Position numbers and translations under genes: made by a program. A DNA stretch of 64,000 nucleotides, taken from contig JXTB01000026.1 of NCBI GenBank assembly GCA_002914805.1, forward strand, positions 1,518,077 through 1,582,076, given 5' to 3'. Position 1 is the first letter of the stretch. Every line of letters begins with the position of its first letter. The notes below the pieces were generated by a model. The model had not been told where the DNA came from, made no database searches, and worked only from the letters and a program-made list of their open reading frames with translations. Shown in pieces: positions 11,029-22,528 of this stretch. This DNA comes from Parasponia andersonii. Lineage: Eukaryota > Streptophyta > Magnoliopsida > Rosales > Cannabaceae.

Positions 11029-12200
11029 TTGGATTGGCCTAAAGTCCTATGAGGAAATTTATATTTTTATAGTAATTTATCAAAAAAAAATGAAAAATCC
11101 CATATTTTAAAAGTGGTAGGAAAATCCCAAATTTTAATTAAATAATACAACTTTTAAAAGTATTTTAAAAAAATACCACTTTTATTAATTGATAATATAC
11201 TTGAAGTAACCAATTAAGTTACTTTGACTGTTTACCTCAAGTACTATTCAGAAAAATATCATTTTTTTAAAAAGTTGTATTTTTCTAAATATTTATTAAA
11301 AATATTATTTTTCAAAAAGAAATTAAAAATGATATTTTTTTAAATCGATCAGAGATTTTTCAAAAAGTTCGCCTTACCTAGGATTTTTCAAATTTTTTTA
11401 CTTTAGGCCTAGAATATTGTAAGAAGCCCAAATCCTATTGGGAGCCAATAGTAGTGCATGGCCCAAATATATATGGACTAATAAATAGGGTAAAAGTCAA
11501 CATTATGAGATTGATTTCCAAATATTCTATTAATAAAATAGAATGTTAAAAAGTGGGACTATATATATATATATATCCTAATTTCGTATAAAGGTACCAT
11601 GTTGATCAATAAAATGGCAAAAAGAAACAAATTTTTTTAAAAAAAGGAAAAAAAAAAAATATATCATATCTTCATCTTATTCTTTTTGAATTTCGCAAGA
11701 ACGTTTCCTATCAAAGATTCTTTCCATCTTTTGTCTTTTCATTTTATGCATAATTCATCTTCTCTAGTTTTATTTCTCTAATAATTTCTTTAATCTTAAA
11801 TTAAAGCAAAGGAAGTGAAATTTCTTTGTTTTATGCCTAATTTGCTTTGTTTTATTTATTTTTATTGTTTTTTCCAATACTTTGTGTTTCATTTTTTCAT
11901 ATTAAGTATTTGCATTTCTCATAGCTTTTTGTTCAATGATTCCATCTTTTAATCCTAAAATTAAAACTGCTTACTTATTTTAGTTCATAGTATGCAAGCA
12001 AAAAAGTTAGTTTTAGAGGGCTTTTGAGGTACTTTTAACATAGCTTTTGATTTTTTGTCCGAACTTGTTTTTCTATTTATTTTACAGGCACTTTAATAAT
12101 TATGTAGGTGTAAATATAACTCCTCTATTGAAAATTTAATTTACTTTATCTAGTTAAAATACGTTTAAACCATTTTCTTTACCAGATAGAGGTGTTCACA
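11029..12200 (+). repeat. Putative Ty1/copia LTR
   Basis: The stretch starts TGTTGGATTGGCCTAAAGTC and ends GGTGTTCACA; ten bases on is TGATATCAGTGCC, two changes from the initiator tRNA-Met primer site TGGTATCAGAGCC. It contains (AT)n at about 11559-11576 followed by a possible transcription start. No partner LTR or polyprotein was found. Alternatively 11036-11409 is a separate MITE, since GGCCTAAAGT (11036-11045) and ACTTTAGGCC (11400-11409) are perfect inverted ends. Confidence 0.35.
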
Positions 12201-13030
12201 CGCTTAATATGATATCAGTGCCTTTAATCTCATTGATTTTTATTAATTAAATTTTTTATTCGTTATATTCTTGTTTGAATAGAAAAAATGCATGCATATA
12301 CTCTTTTAAGGAGCCACCTATTTTTCTGAGATAGTTACAAAATAGTACAGAAAAAAATATACTCTCTCTTTTTTTCTCTCTCTCTATATATATATATATC
12401 AAGAATTTTATTGAGTATTTTTGAGTGGGGTGTTTGTAGTGGTAATTCTTATAGCACCACTCACTGTGAGTATTTAAGGAAGGATCCTTCCATAACAAAC
12501 ATGAGGTACTAAGGTAATTCCTAGACCCAATCATGCACCAAGGCATATTGGGGTGAGTAGAGGCTTAAGGCCCCACTGTGAAATTGTTTCTTTTCCTTGT
12601 TTCTTAAAAAACATGTCAGTATCTAACTCTCAAAAATTAAATAAGTAAATAAATAAACCTTTATTATCTTTTTACTATAAAATTGTTAGCTTCAAAAGTG
12701 TATAACTAACTTGCATACTACTTTAGGTTATTGTTTTTTCTTTTTGAAAAATAATGAATTTTTTTTTGATAATATAAGTTGAATTTAGGTAAGTTAAATT
12801 GAAAAAGCCAAAAGGGCCAATTTCAAAAGGGCTACTCTCACATCATGGTTCAAGTTCAACATAATTTAGGGTTTTTGAGGGTTTGGGGTAAAAAGAGAAA
12901 AAAATTACATATATACGGTCACTCAAAATATTCACCATTTATACAGTACGCAGTTGGCATTTTTAAAAAGCAAACTGAAAAAGTTTGCAAAACTATAAAT
13001 AGAAAAAGTAGAAAATTAAAGCCTCAAAAC
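12201..13030. other. Non-coding AT-rich stretch
   Basis: A (CT)n-(TA)n tract lies near 12365-12399. No domain or RNA gene is recognisable. It could be leader sequence of the putative copia element. Confidence 0.4.
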
Positions 13031-13034
13031 CAAA

Positions 13035-13280
13035 TGGCCTAGTAGTTTGGAATGACATAATCCTTTTGTCAGGTTAATAGTTCGATTCTTTGTTCTCACT
13101 TTTCATTTCAAGTTTTGTAGCTTTTTTCTTTTTATTTTCCCTTTACTTTACATTTAATATCCTTCATTTATCGTTTCCCTTACATTTTTTTTCATTTTCT
13201 TTATCCTTTTTTTTTTTTTGGTTTTTTGGTGTTTGCCTTTTTCTTTTCAAAAAAAATCATTTTTTTTTTCAAATTGATTA
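13035..13280 (+). mobile_element. tRNA-derived SINE (possible)
   Basis: TGGCCTAGTAGTTTGG (13035-13050) resembles a Pol III A box (TRGYNNARNGG) and ATAGTTCGATTCT (13077-13089) a B box (GGTTCGANNCC); spacing of about 40 bases fits a tRNA-type promoter. The body is very T-rich and ends in poly-T/A-rich sequence. Plant SINEs are usually 100-350 bp. No target duplication was identified. Confidence 0.4.
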
Positions 13281-13289
13281 TTAGTTTCT

Positions 13290-14865
13290 AGTAAATTTTG
13301 ACTAATTTATCACTACTAACTAGTTTAGTTAGTAATTACCAGATACTGACTAGTTGTTTTCAAACTAGTTAATGGTCTTGTGATTAATAACTAATTTGAA
13401 TACCAGTATCCCAATCCTGCTTACTTTAGTTACAAGTGGTAAAGAATCTAGTTACTGATAACAATATTATTACTAATTATTCTACTTATCAAGTACTATA
13501 GATATTGGTTACTACTTACAAGACTAGTTATCTAATCTTACAAAGGTTACCAAATTGTTTAACAATATTCCAAACTAAATGCCAATTACAAGATTCATGA
13601 CTAACAATATGGTTATTAGGAATTTGGTATTTTACCTTCTAGTAATTACTAATTACAAGATTAGTTACTAGTTTCTCAAAAAAAAAAAAGACAAAAAAAA
13701 ATACACAGACACAAAATGACTAATCTGGTTACTAGTTACCTTAGATTTTAGATGAATTTAATTACTAGTTACTAATTACAAATTTGGTTATCAAACAATT
13801 GGTTATTATGGTTACCAATTTGGTTAATTGGTTATCAGTTTTCAGTCTTATAATGGACACCAGTTACCCTAGATAATGGATACTGAATTTAATTACTAAC
13901 TACTAATTATCAATCTAGTTACTACATTACTGGTTATTCTGGTCACCAATTTGGTTATGATCACCAGCTTCCAATCTTATTATTGGAAATGAATCTGGTT
14001 TCTATTACTAGTCTTTCAAAGGTTACTAGTAACCACTTCTTTGGCAACTAATAATTAGATTAGTTTCTAATTAAACTAGTTACTAATCATCAATCTTATA
14101 AATGGCCACAAATATGGAAACCAATAACTAGAAAAACTATTAACTAGTAACTTTTAACTAAATTGGTTACTGATAACTAGAGTAACTAGTAACAAGTAGG
14201 TAACTAGATTGGTTATTAGTAACCGGTAGCTGACTTGGTAACTGGTAATTAGATTGGTTACTAGTAGTTTACCAATCACTAGTCATGTAACTAGTAACTA
14301 CTTTGGAAACCAATAACAAATTACTAGAGAAACTAGTAACCATAGAAACTAGTGACTAGTAACAAATTGGTAACTAGATTGGTTCTTAGTTAACTAGATT
14401 GGTCTTGTATGAAAACCAGTAACCACCTTGGAAATTGGTAAACAGATTGGTTCTTGGTAGCTACCAATTTTGAATCTAGTCACTACTTTAGAAACTAGAA
14501 ACTAGATTAGTTATTAGTTAACCAATCACCAATCTCATAAGTGACTACCATTGTTAAAACTAAATTGGTTATAAGTAAATAGAATAACAAATAACAAATT
14601 GATGACTAGATCAGTAATCAACTTGGTAACTAGTTACTGGTAGCTACTACTCACTAACCACGTAACTAGCCACTACTTTAGAAACCAGTAACTAATCACT
14701 AGTCTTATAAGTAGCCACAAATCTAGAAACTAAATAACTTGATTAGTTATTAGAAACCATAAAATTAAGTGGCTTTCCATAGGTTACTAAATAGTAATTG
14801 ATTGTTGAGATAATTGGTTACCTATGGTAGCTTAAAAAAATTTTGTTGGTAAACTAATGGTTTCT
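13290..14865. repeat. Degenerate ACTAGT/GGTTAC-rich simple array
   Basis: For about 1.6 kb the sequence is built of short overlapping words, mainly TTACTAGTTA, AACTAGATTGG, GGTTACTAGT, CAATTTGGTTA and their reverse complements, in changing order. The left part favours one strand (GGTTATTA, TTACTAGT) and the right part the other (TAACTAGTAAC). There is no fixed period, and stops fill all frames. It looks like a cryptically simple satellite grown by slippage. Confidence 0.7.
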
Positions 14866-15164
14866 CATTTTATATAATAAAAACAAGGCCACAAAAAATT
14901 GTGTTCCAAAAAAAAATATTGAAAAAAAAAAGAAGATGACATTTTTCTCGTTCCTTAAAAATTAAGAAAATAAAAACAGTACCTCGTATCATGTGTTCTT
15001 ATTTTTCACATCCCCTTTTTTGATTTTACCTCTTTTACCCCTCTTTTCCTCTCCCTTTCCCTCCTCTTACCAAATTAAAAAAAAATATCAAAATGAATCC
15101 ATTATTATAAATTAGTAGAATCTTTTACAATAATATACTTTATTGGAAAAGGAGATTCTTCCGA
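14866..15164. other. AT-rich non-coding flank of the LINE
   Basis: Contains several poly-A and poly-T/pyrimidine runs. It probably includes the 3' end of the LINE, but no clear poly-A tail or target duplication can be fixed. Confidence 0.3.
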
Positions 15165-15527
15165 CTAAATGAGCTTATTGTTCACTCCTAGGGCGAATCT
15201 AGCTAAACCATGTGCAGTTTTGTTAGCATCATAAAACACGTGTTTAACTGTGATATCTAGAAAAAGAAGAAAATATAAGCTAAACACATCCAACGGTATG
15301 TCACCAAACTCAGAATGGCAAATTGAACCATTATTAAGAGCTTGTACTACTGTCAATGCATCTGACTCTAGAAACTGGAGATTTAGACGAATATCCCTAG
15401 CCCATAGGAGAGAGATTGCCAGGACTTTCGTTTTGATATTCTTTGCTGATAATGTGCCAGTTAGTTTTTTTGCCAATGCTGCCATGACTTCACCTTTTTC
15501 ATTACGAATAATAACACTGACACCCAC
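15165..15527 (-). CDS. RNase H domain (RVT_3-like) of the LINE
   Basis: A 120-residue frame without stops begins MGVSVIIRNEKGEVMAAL and has LESDALTVVQALNNG and ANKTAHGLARFAL, the pattern of plant LINE-borne RNase H domains (PF13456-like). The internal ESDA motif holds a catalytic Asp. It is the best preserved part of the LINE and its natural C-terminus; the upstream frame continues, with stops, into the zf-RVT region, so this is not a separate gene. Confidence 0.7.
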   Translation of the reverse strand: MGVSVIIRNEKGEVMAALAKKLTGTLSAKNIKTKVLAISLLWARDIRLNLQFLESDALTVVQALNNGSICHSEFGDIPLDVFSLYFLLFLDITVKHVFYDANKTAHGLARFALGVNNKLI

Positions 15528-16125
15528 TAAATATGACTGATATTGATAGTCACATCCACATGCATCTTAAAGTGGCCATTTGAGGGGGGAGAATAATTGA
15601 TCTCCCTTCGTTGTGGTTCTAAAGGGCTATCTTTATTATGATTACTGCTCCTCACTCTTTTGAACTCCTTTAAGTATTTTATAGTCTAACTAACTACAAT
15701 ATCAGGTGGTTTTATTTTAGAACGATATCTTCTGTTATTCCTTTCATTCCAAATGCTCTATAGTAAACATAGAAACAATTCTAGTTCTTCAGATAGAAAA
15801 AAAGTATAATACAAATGAATAATATCACCATAGTTAAATGAAACAGAGAATTGATTTTGAGTTCAAATTTAGAGGCTCTCCAACTAACTTAGCAAATTTA
15901 TAGCTAATTAAAGCGTGAGTAGTAGATTCCTAAGACGATGAACAAGAATTATAATATGATGATTGAATTATTTTCCTCCGATAAAAGGCCACAGAAGTTG
16001 GTAAAGCATCATGATAAACAAGCCAGATAAAAATCTTAGCCTTACTAGGTAACTTTTGTCCTAAAAATTTCCTCCACCAACTTTGCATTTTATCGGATCT
16101 TGAAGTCAAACATCTTTCCGTTTTT

Positions 16126-16689
16126 NNNNNNNNNNNNNNNNNNNNNNNNNNNNNNNNNNNNNNNNNNNNNNNNNNNNNNNNNNNNNNNNNNNNNNNNNNN
16201 NNNNNNNNNNNNNNNNNNNNNNNNNNNNNNNNNNNNNNNNNNNNNNNNNNNNNNNNNNNNNNNNNNNNNNNNNNNNNNNNNNNNNNNNNNNNNNNNNNNN
16301 NNNNNNNNNNNNNNNNNNNNNNNNNNNNNNNNNNNNNNNNNNNNNNNNNNNNNNNNNNNNNNNNNNNNNNNNNNNNNNNNNNNNNNNNNNNNNNNNNNNN
16401 NNNNNNNNNNNNNNNNNNNNNNNNNNNNNNNNNNNNNNNNNNNNNNNNNNNNNNNNNNNNNNNNNNNNNNNNNNNNNNNNNNNNNNNNNNNNNNNNNNNN
16501 NNNNNNNNNNNNNNNNNNNNNNNNNNNNNNNNNNNNNNNNNNNNNNNNNNNNNNNNNNNNNNNNNNNNNNNNNNNNNNNNNNNNNNNNNNNNNNNNNNNN
16601 NNNNNNNNNNNNNNNNNNNNNNNNNNNNNNNNNNNNNNNNNNNNNNNNNNNNNNNNNNNNNNNNNNNNNNNNNNNNNNNNNNNNNNNNN
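16126..16689. other. Assembly gap (564 Ns)
   Basis: A run of N inside the LINE. Coding-like stretches around it are artefacts of the Ns. The gap falls between the zf-RVT and RT thumb regions of the LINE. Confidence 0.95.
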
Positions 16690-18082
16690 AGGTGATCATA
16701 AAATGAACATTAAAGGATTGTTTCAATGGATTAAAATTCATGACTTTCTGCAACTTTAATAAGTGGATAAAACTATAGAAAGATCAATACTTTCAGATTT
16801 GAACTACGAACTTGAATTTTAATTTTGTTCTAATGTCAGATGTGGTTAAGTAGTTTAGATATAGATTTATAGAAAATTCAAAGTAAATATATAAAAAATA
16901 AGATAATTAATATAAATTAAATCTAGGAATAAAGATAAGTTTTGATAAAAGAACCTTATCAATATCCGATGGTAGGAAAAATTGTTGTAGTTTACCAATA
17001 TCCCATTACCAATCACTTGTAATAAAAGAAGATACACATAACTATTCATCATAGTGAACGAAATATAGTAGTTTGAAGAAAGTGCTACTTGGGATCCATG
17101 GGTCTAAAAAACATTGAATAGAATTCCCATCAATAACTCTCCACTGGAGCCTTGCCTGCAATAATTCCCTACCCTATATGATACTCCCCCAGGTAAGTGA
17201 AGGAGAATATCCTAAAAGTGTCTTAGAAAAAGTATTGTGAGCTATGTAACAAGCCTTATATATTTGACTAAGAAGTGTGTTTGGTTCAACTAGCAGACGC
17301 CATACTTGTTTAGCCGGAAGAGCTTGATTAAAATTTATAAAAGAATGAAAACTCATTCCTCCATCAAGTTTAGATCTACACATGAATTCCCAATTTTTCT
17401 AATGAATTTTCCGATCTTTTTCTGAAGAGCCCCACCATAAATTTGCCATTTGAGAATCAAGCTCTTTGTAAAGTATTGAAAGTAGACAAAAAACATTCAT
17501 AGAGTATGTTGGTACTGATTAAACTACAGCTTTTAATAAGATCCCTTTACATATAATTGAAAATAGTTTCTCTGGCCAAGAAAACATCAAATTCCATAGC
17601 TTGCTTTTAATATTATTAAACAAGACTTTCTTATCTCTCCCTAAAAAAGAAGGTAATCCTAAATATCGCTCGTGGCATTCACAAACAGTCATCTGTAGAT
17701 GTTCTTCAAAAAAATTCCTAACCTTTTGTTGTGTATTCGGTGAAAAGAAGAGAACTGATTTTCTAAAATTTATCTCTTAACCAGATATTTTCCCATATAT
17801 TAAAAATAAATTCTACAGCGGAGAGTAAGCTTCTTTGGTAGTGGAGTAAAATAGTAAACTATCATCTACAAAAAGTGGATGTGAAATTCTGAGAGCAATT
17901 CTTGCAACCTGAACATCAATGAGAGCAATATAAAAGAATTTAGATTCAGAAAGATAGCGTTCAAAAAATAGAATTCTATGAGTACAATTTAGGTTATTCC
18001 TTAAAGAAAGACACAATAAAATATTTCTAATAAATCATTTTTCTATGTGTATTATAATACAAATAGATAAATACAAAATTTC

Positions 18083-20361
18083 TCAGTTGTAAGAATTTTT
18101 TTTTATATATATATATTTACTTACATTGTTGTTTATCTAATATTAATGAAAGAAGCAATATGTGAGCATGTTAGGAGCAAAATCAATATTTAGGAAAGTA
18201 ACATTTCCAATTGATAGGTGCTTGAATTTAGTAGTTTAAGTGTCGAGTACAAAGGAGAAATGTTTTATATAGAATTTAGTCCCAAAGATAGTTTGCCAAG
18301 AAAAAAGCTCTCAATGGAAATGAGTAACTAAACAGACCGATATATAAAAATATATGTAATCCTAACTTCAATGAGATAATTGTAATAAAGATTATTAAAA
18401 ATATAACTCAATCCAAAGTTATTTAAATATTAGAAGAATACTTAGAAGATAATCCTTACAATACTAATCGTTCAGTAAAAGTACCATAATCCTTCGACAG
18501 AGAAAAAAATACCTAGTTACAGATTAAATCAAAATATACTATAATTTTACTTCAAAGTTTCGAAAACAGGAATATAAGATTTATGTACCTGATAACTAAC
18601 AAATGAGACTTTTTTCTCTTTTGAGTTTAATAATTTTGAGAAGCCTTTAGCATATATAAGAAATAAATAAGAAGATAAATGATCGCTTTGTCGTAATCCA
18701 CGTTGTGGAGATACCAATCTTCGAAGTTGACCATTAATCATAAATATGAACGAAACTGATCGTAAGTATCTCATAATTAATTGAACCCATGATGTAGCAA
18801 AACCTATTTTGAACATAACCTTTTCTAGAAAATTCTATTCAACACGATCATAAACATATCTAATTTCATTGCAGCAATCCCTACTTTTCTCAGTTTTTGC
18901 AGTGTAATGAATTGAATAAGAAAAAGTACTGTAAAGGGCAAAAGAATTTAAACAAAAAAGAAAAATAAAACAAGAAAAGGGAAAAAAATAAAAAAATAAA
19001 AAGAAAAAGAAAAAGGGATATGCTTGACACGAATCCACGAAGGGAATGTACAATTCACCGTACCCGCTAATTTCATGGTTTTATTTCATGATATGTACAT
19101 AATAAATGATATTCAAAAAGTTTGTTTTATTTACATGTCTGCCACCGTGTTTTTTGACTTGTTATCCATGAAAACATCCCAAAATGGAAGGAAAAAAAAA
19201 TTCTTGATTTGAATTATNTCAGTTGTAAGAATTTTTTTTTATATATATATATATATATTTACTTTCATTGTTGTTTATCTAATATTAATAAAAGAAGCAA
19301 TATGTGAGCATGTTAGGAGCAAAATAAATATTTAGGAAAGTAACTTCCAATTGATAGGTACTTGAATTTAGTAGTTTAAGTGCCGAGTACAAAGGAGAAA
19401 TGTTTTATTTAGAATTTAGTCCCAAAGATAGTTTGCCCAAGAAAAAAGCTCTCAATGGAAATGAGTAACTAAACAGACCGATATATAAAAATATATGTAA
19501 TCCTAACTTCAATGCGATAATTGTAATAAGGATTATTAAAAGTATAACTCAATCCAAAGTTATTTAAATATTAGAAGAATATTTAGAAGATAATCCTTAC
19601 AATACTAATCGTTCAGTAAAAGTACCATAATCCTTCGACAGAGAAAAAAATATCTAGTTACAGATTAAATCAAAATATATTATAATTTTACTTAAAAGTT
19701 TCGAAAACAGGGAGATAAGATTTATGTACCTATAACTAACAAATAAGATTTTTTTCTCTTTTGAGTTTAATAATTTTGAGAAGCCTTTAGCACATATAAG
19801 AAATAAATAAGAAGATAAAGGATCGCTTTGTCGTAATCCACGTTGTGGAGATACCAATCCTCGAAATTGAGCATTAATCATAAATATGAACGAAACTGAT
19901 TATACGCATCTCATGATTAATTCAACCCATGATGTAGCAAAACCCATTTTGAACATAACCTTTTCTAGAAAATTCCATTCAACACGATCATAAACATATC
20001 TAATTTCATTGCAGCAATCCCTACTTTTCTCAGTTTTCGCAGTGTAATGAATTGAATAAGAAAAAGTACTGTAAAGGGCAAAAGAATTTAAACAAAAAAG
20101 AACAATAAAACAAGAAAAGGGAAAAAAAATAAAAAAAGAAAAAGAAAAAGAAAATAGAAGGGACATGCTTGACACGAATCCACGAAGGGAATGTACAATT
20201 CACCGTACCAGCTAATTTCATGGTTTTATTTCACGATATGTACATAATAAATGCTATTCAAAAAGTTTGTTTTATTTACATGTCTGCCACCGTGTTTTTT
20301 GACTTGTTATCCATGAAAACATCCCAAAATGGAAGGAAAAAAAATTCTTGATTTGAATTAT
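18083..20361. repeat. Direct tandem duplication of 1.14 kb with an N at the junction
   Basis: Copy 1 (18083-19217) and copy 2 (19219-20361) both start TCAGTTGTAAGAATTTTTTT and end TTGATTTGAATTAT, and differ by a small number of substitutions and short indels. A single N sits at 19218, exactly between them. Both copies carry the same LINE RT segment. An assembly artefact joining two haplotypes is likely; a real tandem duplication is possible. Confidence 0.85.
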
Positions 20362-21003
20362 TGTGAAGGATTCTTTGAACTGACTAGAATTGATTGATCT
20401 TTACAAACAAAATGTTTGATACAAGGAAGAAAAAAAGCATGTCAAGTAGTTTATCAATGTATAACATTGACTATATATTAATTCTAATACATGTTAATAC
20501 TAAAGTAGATAGAGTATTTTCTTCTTTGACTCTTATTAAAAATTAACTACACAAAAATTTAATCGAACGAGTAACAATTTACTTGTATNTGTTTCTTGGC
20601 ATATATTTTTGAAAGAAAAACTTTTCATTTTATATGTTAAATGCATAGTGTAGAGTATACAGAGGGAGTTTGAATGCGAAGCAGACAATACGGTCAGCGA
20701 ATTTGGTGAAACGACGATGTCAGCTTCTCTCCACAGTCTTTCTTTAACAAAGGCATGATGTGAAAGCTCAGTCACTACATCCCACAACCATAACTTCTCT
20801 TTTTCCTAATTCTTTCCTTTTGCCTCTTTTTCTGTTTTCACTGCCGACTTAATCAACCACCATGTCTAATAATCCTTTTTTTACACAAATGCGTACTGTC
20901 TCTCTATATGCATATATAATTTATAAATAAATCTAAATAAGTTGTTTGTGACCAATTGTGACATGAAAAATGAATAATAATTGTGTTTCTTGTGGTAATA
21001 TAA
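20362..21003. other. Non-coding stretch, single N at 20589
   Basis: No repeat or coding signal recognised. The part from 20650 to 20870 is less AT-rich and might be low-copy sequence. Confidence 0.35.
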
Positions 21004-21112
21004 TTATTTCTGAATAATAGCACGGTTTAAGGAATGAACCTCATGAGGAGAATCATAAGAATGCCAATTAGATTGACCCCCTACTAGCCTCTCTCCATCC
21101 CATGTCAAGCAA
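21004..21112 (-). other. Exon-like stretch with splice acceptor, unidentified
   Basis: On the minus strand a pyrimidine-rich stretch ending TTTATTCTTGTAG is followed at 21112 by a frame reading CLTWDGERLVGGQSNWHSYD onward to a TAA at 21004-21006. The amino-acid composition looks like real protein rather than AT-rich noise. A second stretch upstream on the same strand (from 21385, after TGGTCTTTAG) reads KDFGSIFLRIGAHDLMPQSF. No family was recognised. It may be a fragment of a host gene; chance is not excluded. Confidence 0.25.
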
Positions 21113-21419
21113 CTACAAGAATAAAATGAAAATTCAAAATTGCAATAAAAAAAGTTATAACGGAAGGATAAAAGCAATAAAAGGAAAACAGAAGTGAATG
21201 GAATTCTCATAGAAAGAAACACCCTAGGGGCTCATCAAAACCTACAAAGGAAAAAAAAAAAAAAAACCGCAATGGGAAAATTTTAAAGTAAAGTGAAAGA
21301 GTATCCACATCTATGAAAAACGATTGTGGCATCAGATCATGAGCCCCAATCCGGAGAAAAATGCTACCAAAATCCTTTGAGTGCTCTAAAGACCATGATT
21401 CACGAATATTTAACTAATT

Positions 21420-22210
21420 ATCTTCATTGTAAATATATGAAACAATAATATCCATGGAGGAACGGCTGAGACAGAGACCAAAAAAGAATGTAAACTATAT
21501 CATAAGATTTCTACAGGTAGGTGCCAACTTAGCTAAGATGTGTGCATAGAATTTCGATACCTTTCTATTCTAGCTAATTACCTAAAAAAAGGTTATATCA
21601 TTATTAAAAAAAAAAAAGAAAAAAGTGAGGAAATTGGTGAGATGAAGCATTTTGAAATTGACTTTTAATTAAAAAAAAAAAACCAAAATTTTAAAATTCT
21701 TTGTAAAGTAGCCTTTTTACATGGTTGAACTTTGGTTGAGCATAGTAAAGAAAGCTGACTACTTTGCAAAGACTTTAAAGTCACAAGCTTGTTACGGAAG
21801 ATCACTTTCAAAAGGATGTATTTAATTTGCAAAAGAACCCAATAACAGTATGTGAAACCATCCCAATTTAATTATTTACTACAGTGTTATAATTTTTTTT
21901 CTTAACATTATGTACATATATTCAAATATAAATAGATATGTAGTCTTTGTTAAGATGCGAAGAAATAACAAATCTGTATGCATTAACTTCTAATATTAGA
22001 GAAAACACATGATATCCATAGTTAATTGTTGAATAACTATAAAGTCTACTAGCATCAAATTAATTTATAGGATCGAATCTCATTGTCACTCAATTCAATC
22101 ATTAACCTATTTGGTGGAGTAAATTAGGCCCTAACAAGATTTGATTTGCTCTAAATTGGTCGATTTTGGCAGCTTTTTCAGCTTTTAAATACCATATTTC
22201 TTCTTGGAAA
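21420..22210. other. Non-coding stretch
   Basis: AT-rich with poly-A/T runs (about 21600-21680). Nothing else recognised. Confidence 0.35.
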
Positions 22211-22215
22211 GATCA

Positions 22216-22528
22216 TCATACCAAAAAATTTACTTTTGTGACCTAAAAAAAAATTACTTTTGGTCACTAAAACATTTGTGATTACAGTAAAAAATTCATG
22301 ACTCAAAAAATATCGTCATTATTATGTTATAACTAAAACTCTTTTGGCTAAAAGTTTTTAGTAACAAAAAATAGAATTTATTGCGACTAGTTGTATTTTT
22401 AGTCATATATAATTTAATTACTATATATAAAAAGTTGTGACTAAAAATAAATTAATGATAATTTGTGATTAAATACTATTTTTTAGACATAAGAAATATT
22501 TAGTTGTGACTATATGTCAATTGTAGTG
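22216..22528. mobile_element. CACTA-like MITE (probable)
   Basis: The right end reads TTGTAGTG (22521-22528), i.e. CACTACAA on the other strand; the left end, ATACCAAAAAATTTACTTTT, looks like a decayed CACTACCAAAAAA. The body repeats GTGACTAAAA / TTTTAGTCAC words in both orientations. This layout is common in short CACTA-derived elements. The left end is eroded and no 3-bp duplication is certain. Confidence 0.4.

Larger units (their letters stand above)
15165..20361 (-). pseudogene. L1-clade LINE ORF2 (RT, zf-RVT, RNase H), decayed
   Basis: Read on the minus strand from the right: RT start (YDRVEWNFLEKVMFKMGFA at about 19970; RGLRQSDPLSSYLFLICAKG at about 19800); the catalytic box, here SHPLFVDDSLLF (about 17860) where most plant L1s have FADD; the thumb (YLGLPSFLGRDKK, about 17650; FWWGSS-type, about 17430; DGGMSFHSFINFNQALPAKQ, about 17340); zf-RVT (KAKIFIWLVYHDALPT, about 16020); and an RNase H domain (GVSVIIRNEKGEV to HGLARFAL, 15165-15527). 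Such proteins copy LINE RNA into nicked chromosomal DNA. The endonuclease half is absent. Damage includes many stops, about 0.5 kb of unrelated sequence before the FVDD box, the N gap at 16126-16689 and a 1.14-kb duplication of the RT start. Confidence 0.8.

Noticed and set aside
11036..11409. Stand-alone MITE with GGCCTAAAGT inverted ends
   Set aside because: No target duplication was found and the same start fits a copia LTR; kept only as an alternative.
13035..13090. Intact tRNA gene
   Set aside because: Only promoter-box similarity; no acceptor stem or anticodon arm can be drawn.
16100..16759. Long open frames on both strands
   Set aside because: They consist of Ns from the assembly gap.
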